Assembly (NCBI GenBank): GCA_002430835.1 | Contig: DJDA01000026.1 | Coordinates: 2,756 to 28,380, forward strand | DNA: 25,625 bases | Direction of reading: 5' to 3' | DNA from: Brevundimonas sp. UBA5936 | GTDB lineage: Bacteria > Pseudomonadota > Alphaproteobacteria > Caulobacterales > Caulobacteraceae | Shown here: piece after piece, positions 21,248 to 25,625 of the stretch | Numbering within the stretch: the stretch's first letter is position 1 | How the letters are laid out: each line of letters opens with the position of its first letter | Program-made: the position numbers and the translations under genes | Notes under the pieces: model-generated | What the model was told of the DNA's origin: nothing | The model's database searches: none | What the model saw: the letters and a program-made list of their open reading frames with translations, nothing else

Positions 21248-22504
21248 TTACATCGTCTCCAGTCGGAGCTGTTTCAGTTTGAGGGCGTCGATCTCGCCCG
21301 AGGCGATCTTGCACAGGATCAGGGCGGACAACTGGGCCCGTTCGACGAAGCTAGCGGGCCAGGCGAACTCCTGATCCGAGTGAATCTCGCCACCGACGAC
21401 GCCCAGGGTGTCGACGTTGGGCAGGCCCGCGGCGTGCAGGTTGTTGCCCTCGCAGACGCCGCCGGAGGGCTTCCAGGCGATGGTCTGGCCCAGCAGGTCG
21501 CCGGCGTCGCGCACGGCGTGGAACAGGGCGGTCTGGCTAGCGTCCATCGGCTTGGGCGCGCGGGTCATGCCGCCGTGCAGGTCCAGCGTCAGGCCGGGGA
21601 AGGGCGGCTCGGCGGCGATGGCGCGCACCGTGGCGTCGATCCAGGCGGCGCTGTCGGCATCGGGCACGCGGACGTTGAAGCGGACCACGGCGTTGTCGGC
21701 CACGACGTTCAGGGGGCCGCCGCCGGCGATCTTGGCGACATTGACGGTGACTCCCTCGCGCTGGCCGTTCAGGCCGTGCAGGCGGGCGGCGATGATGGCG
21801 GCGCCCGCGACGGCGTTGGCGCCCTCGTGGAAGGCGCGGCCCGCGTGGGCGGCCTTGCCGGTGACGATCAGGTGGAAGTTGCCGCTGCCCTTGCGTTCGC
21901 CCGCGAGCGTCCCATCGGACAGGGCGGGTTCATAGGTCAGGCCGACGTGGCCGCGTGCGCCCAGCTCCGCCAGCAGGGGCGCCGAGGCGGGCGAGCCGAT
22001 CTCTTCGTCGGGGGACAGCAGTACGGTCCAGCCGACGCGGGCCTTGTCGGGATGGGTCTCGAAGGCTTCGAGTGCGGCCAGCATGACGCTGATTCCGCCC
22101 TTCATGTCGGCGACGCCCGGCCCGTTCAGGGCGCCGTCGTCGCGGGTGACGACGGTCTGGAAGGCGCTGTCGGCGGGGAAGACGGTGTCGTAGTGGCCGG
22201 TCAACACGACCTGAAGCGGGGCTTCGGGCCGGGCGACGATCTTCAGGCAGTCGGCGTAGCTCTCGGCGATCACCGCGCCGCTGTCGGCGACGGTGGTGGA
22301 GCCTTGGGTCGGCACGCGCACGACCGTGGCCGCACTGAAAGCGGCGCGCGCGGTGGCGTCCAGAACATCGAGAACCCGCGCCAGGCCTTCGACGTGGCGG
22401 CTGCCTGAGTTGATGTTGGACCAGTCGACGGCGCGCTGAACAATGGCGTCGCCACGGGCCGCGACGTGATCGAGCACGGCCTGATCTTGAGGTTCGATCC
22501 GCAT
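21248..22504 (-). CDS. M20-family metallohydrolase, candidate succinylglutamate desuccinylase
   Basis: Zinc-dependent amidohydrolase of 418 residues in the M20 family (carboxypeptidase G2, ArgE, DapE group). The two-metal site is complete: H104 and D106 (GHYDTVFP), bridging D133 (PGVADMKGG), general base E167 with E168 (SPDEEIGS), E192 (TYEPAL) and H375 (EIHSDQE). A dimerisation domain lies about 205-310. It is the first gene of the operon M20-astA-astD-astB, with 4 nt to astA. The classical desuccinylase AstE (M14 family) is not in the window. DapE and ArgE cleave N-succinyl or N-acetyl amides, so I infer that this enzyme replaces AstE; it could instead act on another N-acyl amino acid. The ATG at 22504 has only a weak ribosome site. 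Confidence 0.88.
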   Translation of the reverse strand: MRIEPQDQAVLDHVAARGDAIVQRAVDWSNINSGSRHVEGLARVLDVLDATARAAFSAATVVRVPTQGSTTVADSGAVIAESYADCLKIVARPEAPLQVVLTGHYDTVFPADSAFQTVVTRDDGALNGPGVADMKGGISVMLAALEAFETHPDKARVGWTVLLSPDEEIGSPASAPLLAELGARGHVGLTYEPALSDGTLAGERKGSGNFHLIVTGKAAHAGRAFHEGANAVAGAAIIAARLHGLNGQREGVTVNVAKIAGGGPLNVVADNAVVRFNVRVPDADSAAWIDATVRAIAAEPPFPGLTLDLHGGMTRAPKPMDASQTALFHAVRDAGDLLGQTIAWKPSGGVCEGNNLHAAGLPNVDTLGVVGGEIHSDQEFAWPASFVERAQLSALILCKIASGEIDALKLKQLRLETM

Positions 22505-22566
22505 GGCGGCGACCCTAGACGGGCGGAGGTCAAAGGTGAAGGCGGGGCGATATCTCTCTCACGCAC

Positions 22567-22594
22567 TTGGGATTTCGGCCTTGAGCAGGATAGT
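22567..22594 (+). promoter_or_regulatory. Candidate promoter for rightward membrane protein gene
   Basis: TTGGGA (22567-22572) and GATAGT (22589-22594) are spaced by 16 nt, upstream of a ribosome-site-like AGGGAG. It lies in the 117-nt divergent region with the ast operon. No clear ast promoter was recognised on the other strand. Confidence 0.35.
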
Positions 22595-22621
22595 TTCGCC
22601 GCCTCAGTCAGGGAGTCGCGC

Positions 22622-23086
22622 ATGAACCATCGGATCGCACCGCCTCAACCCTTCGCCCCGGTCGATTCGACCGAGACGGCGACGGCGCTGGCGCGGGGCA
22701 GCGCCTGGGCCTTCTGGATCTGGGCGGCTGTGGGCCTGATGCAGGCCGGGCTGATCTGGTTTCAGGGCGATGCGGCGCATCAGGACGTGCGCGGCGCCAC
22801 CACGGGCTTCATGATCTTCTTTGCGGGGTTCGCCGCCGTGCTGGGCTGGATGCAGCACCGCAAGCCCAACCGCATCCTGCCCGTGTTCGGCCTGGCCTGG
22901 GCCCTTTATGAGTTGAGCGCCCTGTCCGTCGGCCTGATGGTCGGGGCGCCGATGGCGGCGCCGGGCCTGCCCGGCTGGAGCATCGCCTTGGCGGCGGCGG
23001 CCATGGTGCTGTGCCTGCTGCTGCACATCGGAGGCCTGCGCGGGGCGACGGGCATGGCGCGGTTCACGTCGGCAAACAGAGCCTGA
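22622..23086 (+). CDS. Small four-helix membrane protein, unknown function
   Basis: Protein of 154 residues that I do not recognise. After about 25 polar residues it shows four hydrophobic segments (about 27-45, 60-76, 84-103 and 119-138) and ends in a short basic tail. The loop between helices 2 and 3 is basic (QHRKPNR). AGGGAG lies about 6 nt before the ATG at 22622. A second small membrane protein gene follows in the same direction after 23 nt; the two share helix number and size and may work together, but they show no obvious sequence similarity. Confidence 0.7.
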   Translation: MNHRIAPPQPFAPVDSTETATALARGSAWAFWIWAAVGLMQAGLIWFQGDAAHQDVRGATTGFMIFFAGFAAVLGWMQHRKPNRILPVFGLAWALYELSALSVGLMVGAPMAAPGLPGWSIALAAAAMVLCLLLHIGGLRGATGMARFTSANRA

Positions 23087-23109
23087 GCGCGCGACATGAG
23101 GGAGGGAAA

Positions 23110-23640
23110 GTGAACCAGAAGCTGAAACTCTGGCTGCGTGCAGCCAATCCGACGGCCCCTCCGCGCGGCATGGCGGAGGCGCAGCGGTCGGCGCGTGTCG
23201 GCGCGGCCGCCCTGGTCATCGGCGCCGTTCAGGGCCTGGCGGGTCTGCCGACGATATCTGGCAAAATGGAGCAGTCCGCAGCGTTGATGATGCAGGGGGG
23301 CGCCGTTCCGGCCCACGATCAGGCGATGTTCGAGGGCGTCATGACCGCCATGGCGCCGGTCATGATCGGGGGCGTCCTTGTCCTGTCGGCGGTCTATCTG
23401 GTGCTGGCCGTGGTGCAGTGGCGCAAGATGACCTGGCTGATTCCGGCCCTCATGCTGGTGTTGCTGGCCTACAGCCTGATCAGCGTGGTCAACGGTTTCG
23501 CCCTGCTGGGCGACGAGGCCGGTCAGTTGTATGGGCCTCTCGCCATCGTGCAGTGGATCATCATGCTGGCGACAGGTTTTCTATATGCAGCCGCCGTACG
23601 CGGCGGTCTGATGCTGAGCCGGCTGAAACGGAGCTTCTGA
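23110..23640 (+). CDS. Second four-helix membrane protein, unknown function
   Basis: Protein of 176 residues, unrecognised. Four hydrophobic segments are visible near 30-46, 82-102, 108-128 and 146-165, separated by short loops, and the C-terminus is basic (SRLKRSF). The start is a GTG at 23110, because GGAGG (23101-23105) lies just 4 nt before it; the next Met is 20 residues in and lacks a ribosome site. It follows the other membrane protein by 23 nt and precedes arsC by 2 nt, so the three may be one transcript. Confidence 0.68.
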   Translation: MNQKLKLWLRAANPTAPPRGMAEAQRSARVGAAALVIGAVQGLAGLPTISGKMEQSAALMMQGGAVPAHDQAMFEGVMTAMAPVMIGGVLVLSAVYLVLAVVQWRKMTWLIPALMLVLLAYSLISVVNGFALLGDEAGQLYGPLAIVQWIIMLATGFLYAAAVRGGLMLSRLKRSF

Positions 23641-23642
23641 TC

Positions 23643-23984
23643 ATGAGCGTCACCCTCTATCACAACCCGAAATGCTCGACCTCGCGTAAGGCGCTGGAAC
23701 TGCTGCGCGAACGGGGCGTCGAACCGACGGTGGTCGAGTATCTGAAGACCGGCTGGGACGCCGAGACCCTGAACCGCCTGGCGCGCGGGACGGGCGGCGG
23801 GCTGAAGGGCCTGCTGCGCAAGAAGGAGGCCAAGGCCGCCGAACTTCTGGCCGCCGACGCGGACGACGCGACAGTTCTGGCCGCGATGATCGAGAGCCCG
23901 GTCCTGGTCGAGCGCCCCATCGTCGAGACGCCCAAGGGCGCGGCGATCGGGCGGCCGCTCGAGACGGTGCTGGACGTTCTTTAG
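23643..23984 (+). CDS. arsC: ArsC-family arsenate reductase (glutaredoxin type)
   Basis: Thioredoxin-fold protein of 113 residues in the ArsC family, which reduces arsenate with glutathione and glutaredoxin. The catalytic cysteine is C11 in HNPKCSTSRKAL. Arginines R59, R91 (ERPIV) and R104 (IGRP) correspond to R60, R94 and R107 that bind the oxyanion in plasmid R773 ArsC. No arsR or arsB is nearby, so it may be a YfgD-type housekeeping paralogue rather than an arsenic resistance gene. The ATG is 2 nt after the membrane protein stop. Its last 4 nt overlap a convergent lipoprotein gene. Confidence 0.9.
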   Translation: MSVTLYHNPKCSTSRKALELLRERGVEPTVVEYLKTGWDAETLNRLARGTGGGLKGLLRKKEAKAAELLAADADDATVLAAMIESPVLVERPIVETPKGAAIGRPLETVLDVL

Positions 23985-24205
23985 GGGCTCTTGGTTTTCT
24001 GAGCTTCAGGTTCCTGCGCTCGAATATGGGCTTCAACGGCTTCTGCCGCCTCTGCGGGGACTTCGGCGCGAGCTTCAACAGATTGTTGGACGCCTGCGAT
24101 CTTGCCCGCCTCAACAGGCGTCGTCACCTTTGCACTGACTTCATGACGGGGCTCGGAACAGGCCGATATGAGCACCAGGGTCGCTAGGGCTGCTGCACGC
24201 TTCAT
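23981..24205 (-). CDS. Small lipoprotein, unknown function
   Basis: Protein of 74 residues. A lipoprotein signal (MKRAAALATLVLISAC) has the lipobox I-S-A-C16; the next residues are SEP. The mature part is Ala/Glu-rich (VEARAEVPAEAAEAVEAHIRAQ) and probably one helix, with no enzymatic motif. The ATG at 24205 was chosen because GGAGG lies 6 nt upstream and the signal starts there; an upstream in-frame ATG at 24241 has no ribosome site. A 25-nt motif shared with the TPR-hydroxylase gene lies 53-77 nt upstream. The stop overlaps arsC by 4 nt. Confidence 0.75.
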   Translation of the reverse strand: MKRAAALATLVLISACSEPRHEVSAKVTTPVEAGKIAGVQQSVEARAEVPAEAAEAVEAHIRAQEPEAQKTKSP

Positions 24206-24257
24206 CTTCGCCTCCGCTTGATAACGTGACTCTTTCAGCAAGGCGTCGACCCGTCGA

Positions 24258-24282
24258 ATGAAGTTTTCTTCATGAGGCTCGG
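24258..24282 (-). promoter_or_regulatory. 25-nt conserved upstream motif, site 2
   Basis: Read on the plus strand: ATGAAGTTTTCTTCAT followed by GAGGCTCGG, containing the perfect inverted repeat ATGAA-N6-TTCAT. It matches 10858-10882 at 21 of 25 positions and lies upstream of the leftward lipoprotein gene. Function is unknown. Confidence 0.45.
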
Positions 24283-24350
24283 AGGCGAAAATTGACGAGT
24301 GCGGGAGGTGATGCCAGACCCCGGCTGTCAGTCACGCTTGGAGTTCGCCC

Positions 24351-24704
24351 ATGACCCGCACCCTGTATGGCATCAAGGCCTGCGACACGATGAAGAAGGC
24401 GCGCGTCTGGCTGGATCAGAACGGCGTCGCCTATGACTTCCATGACTATAAAGCCGTGGGCGCGAACCGCGCCGAGGTGGAGCGTTGGGTCGCCGAGCAT
24501 GGCTGGGAGAAGGTGCTGAACCGGGCGGGCACGACCTTCCGCAAGCTGTCGGACGCCGACAAGGCCGACATCGACGCGGCCAAGGCGGTGGACCTGATGC
24601 TGGCCCAGCCGTCGATGATCAAGCGGCCGGTGCTGGACCTGGACGACGGGCGGACGCTGCTGGGCTTCAAGCCGGACATCTACGCCGCCGCCCTGAAGGG
24701 CTGA
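24351..24704 (+). CDS. ArsC/Spx-family reductase, YffB-like
   Basis: Thioredoxin-fold protein of 117 residues in the ArsC/Spx/YffB group. The signature is YGIKACDTMKKARVWL with a single cysteine C11 (no C-xx-C pair), typical of YffB-type glutathione-linked thiol reductases. The block SMIKRPVLDLDDGRTLLGFKPDIYAAAL near 87-114 is the family C-terminus. It is distinct from the arsC gene 370 nt upstream, so the window holds two members of the superfamily. GGAG lies 7 nt before the ATG. Substrate is unknown; an Spx-like transcriptional role is less likely outside Firmicutes. Confidence 0.9.
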   Translation: MTRTLYGIKACDTMKKARVWLDQNGVAYDFHDYKAVGANRAEVERWVAEHGWEKVLNRAGTTFRKLSDADKADIDAAKAVDLMLAQPSMIKRPVLDLDDGRTLLGFKPDIYAAALKG

Positions 24705-24707
24705 GGG

Positions 24708-24944
24708 TCAATCCTCGACGGCGGTGGTCGGGCGGTCGTGGCCGTCGGCGCGTTCGGTGACCCACTGGCCCGAGGCGTCTTCATATTCGATCCAGGAGGT
24801 GCGGTCCGGCACGCGCTGCTCGCGCGCTGCGGCCGTGGCCGCCGCCAGCGCCGCCGCGTGGTTGGGGAAGGTCTCGGAATAGCTGTCGCCGAGCTTGTAG
24901 GCCCAGCCGCCGTCATGCTGGACGATGCGATAGGTGATGTTCAT
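24708..24944 (-). CDS. DUF2188-like small protein
   Basis: Protein of 78 residues. The opening I-T-Y-R-I-V-Q-H-D-G-G-W-A-Y-K-L followed by SETFPNHAAALAAATAAARE resembles the DUF2188 pattern (VVPHDGGWAVK..., then an Ala-rich helix). The tail WIEYEDASGQWVTERADG is polar. No function is known. The start at 24944 is preferred because GGAG lies 7 nt upstream (minus strand); an in-frame ATG at 24971 adds nine residues and lacks a ribosome site. The stop is 4 nt from the convergent YffB-like stop. Confidence 0.72.
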   Translation of the reverse strand: MNITYRIVQHDGGWAYKLGDSYSETFPNHAAALAAATAAAREQRVPDRTSWIEYEDASGQWVTERADGHDRPTTAVED

Positions 24945-25120
24945 GCGCGTCTCCGAAGGGTTCGGCGGCACCGTTGAACGCCGCTTCGGGCGTGTCGAGT
25001 CACGCTGTGGTGACGCATTACGAAGAGTTCATGCGCGCAACTGCATCCATAGGCGATCATCGCCGCCTCTTGTGATCAGAAGGCCGCCGCATCAGGCTCG
25101 GTCGAACAGGGGTCAAACTC

Positions 25121-25498
25121 ATGGACGAAGTCCTCATTCCGCTGACGTTCTTTGCGATGATCGCGGCCATCGTTCTTGTGCCGTCGTGGCTCAAGAGCCG
25201 TGAGCGCCGCGAGATGCAGGCCACGCTGCGGGCCTCCATCGAGAAGGGGCAGGCTCTGCCGCCGGAAGTGATCGAAGCCATCAGCAAGGACAATGCAAAG
25301 CCGGTCCAGACGGCGCATCGCGACCTGCGGGCGGGGGTGATCCTGCTGTCGGTGGCGATCGGCATCGCCCTGTTGGGCTATGCGGTCAGCTTCGCCGAGA
25401 TCGACGCCTTCTATCCCATCGCGGGCGGCGCCGCGATCCCGGGCATGATCGGTCTGGCCTTCATCATCCTGAGCTTCTTCAACAAGAACAAAGGCTGA
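25121..25498 (+). CDS. DUF6249-like membrane protein
   Basis: Protein of 125 residues. A first helix (LIPLTFFAMIAAIVLVPSWL, about 5-24) is followed by the basic, helical KSRERREMQATLRASIEKGQALPPEVIEAI and then two helices (about 72-90 and 98-118), ending in KNKG. The 'short helix, REM-A-LRA-IEKGQ-PP-V' arrangement is typical of DUF6249 proteins, which are often encoded just before an ECF sigma factor gene in related bacteria. AGGGG lies about 8 nt before the ATG. The next frame begins 25 nt after the stop and looks sigma-like, so this may be a two-gene unit. Confidence 0.72.
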   Translation: MDEVLIPLTFFAMIAAIVLVPSWLKSRERREMQATLRASIEKGQALPPEVIEAISKDNAKPVQTAHRDLRAGVILLSVAIGIALLGYAVSFAEIDAFYPIAGGAAIPGMIGLAFIILSFFNKNKG

Positions 25499-25523
25499 GG
25501 CGGGCCGGAGCAGGGAAGCCGTC

Positions 25524-25625
25524 ATGGCCCAAGCCTTACGTGATCTGCACGACGTCGAGCTGGCCGGGCTGCCGGCCGGCGGCGGCCGCCGCGAATTCGG
25601 CGTGCTAGTCCGTCGGGACGGCTAG
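25524..25625 (+). CDS. ECF sigma factor-like N-terminal frame, stopped by TAG at window end
   Basis: An ATG at 25524 with AGGGAAG upstream starts a 33-residue frame (MAQALRDLHDVELAGLPAGG, then GRREFGVLVRRDG) that ends with TAG at 25623-25625, the last bases of the window. The D-x-E-L-A-x-L, glycine-rich turn and F-x-x-L-V-R-R pattern match region 2 starts of ECF sigma factors, and the place after a DUF6249 gene fits. If correct, the gene would be truncated by a stop or frameshift here, or the stop is a sequencing error. It could equally be a chance short frame. Confidence 0.4.
   Translation: MAQALRDLHDVELAGLPAGGGRREFGVLVRRDG

Noticed and set aside
25050..25064. GGCGATCATCGCC palindrome upstream of the DUF6249 gene
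   Set aside because: Short GC-rich odd palindromes are expected by chance here; with a single central base it cannot form a hairpin, and no second copy was seen.

Overview
The window is high-GC bacterial DNA, most likely from an alphaproteobacterium of the Caulobacterales and probably Brevundimonas or a close relative. This is inferred from gene content and order (tRNA-Trp/secE/nusG/rplK/rplA, the ast cluster, an alphaproteobacterial-type four-cysteine FNR, a TPR-AspH fusion, DUF6249) and from GC-rich intergenic palindromes. No species can be fixed without a database search.

Layout. (1) 1-5333 is a low-oxygen respiration block: the 3' part of cydA, cydB, the small subunit gene cydX, an OmpW porin, an FNR-family oxygen sensor, a GNAT-like protein and an FMN split-barrel protein. 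Two FNR-type boxes are visible, one before ompW and one in the divergent promoter that reads leftward towards fnr and rightward to the FMN protein. (2) 5472-7892 holds tRNA-Trp, secE, nusG, rplK and rplA, closed by a strong terminator. (3) 7904-13127 is accessory DNA between rplA and rplJ: a 114-nt palindromic repeat, a SnoaL-like/NAD(P)-binding pair opposite an HxlR regulator, a TPR-aspartyl hydroxylase, and a DUF47-Pit phosphate transport operon with a NUDIX gene. (4) 13128-14502 holds rplJ and rplL with leader and terminator; rpoB does not follow. (5) 14608-15483 is phhA, then a 466-nt gene-free stretch made largely of two inverted-repeat elements of different families. (6) 15950-17380 is a Tat-exported PhoX/DUF839 protein preceded by a three-half-site Pho box. 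(7) 17472-22504 is a leftward arginine-catabolic operon (M20 hydrolase, astA, astD, astB). (8) 22622-25625 holds small genes: two membrane proteins, two ArsC-family proteins, a lipoprotein, a DUF2188-like protein, a DUF6249-like membrane protein and the first 33 codons of a sigma-factor-like frame.

How the genes work together. Cytochrome bd (CydABX) is a high-affinity quinol oxidase, and the FNR gene next to it encodes the [4Fe-4S] type of sensor that would switch on a low-oxygen programme. The boxes suggest that ompW and the divergent GNAT/FMN pair belong to it, and that fnr may be autoregulated through the gene in front of it. Phosphate handling appears twice: a constitutive-looking DUF47-Pit system and a Pho-box-controlled PhoX-like protein. 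The ast operon converts arginine to succinylglutamate; the usual AstE (M14 family) is absent and an M20 hydrolase occupies the first position, so I infer that it performs the desuccinylation.

The most interesting unexplained signals are a 25-nt motif (21/25 identical) upstream of two unrelated leftward genes, the exact -41.5 placement of an FNR box relative to an ATG that has no ribosome binding site (a probable leaderless mRNA), three families of paired palindromic repeats, and the M20 substitution in the ast operon. I did not find a clearly new defence or mobile system.
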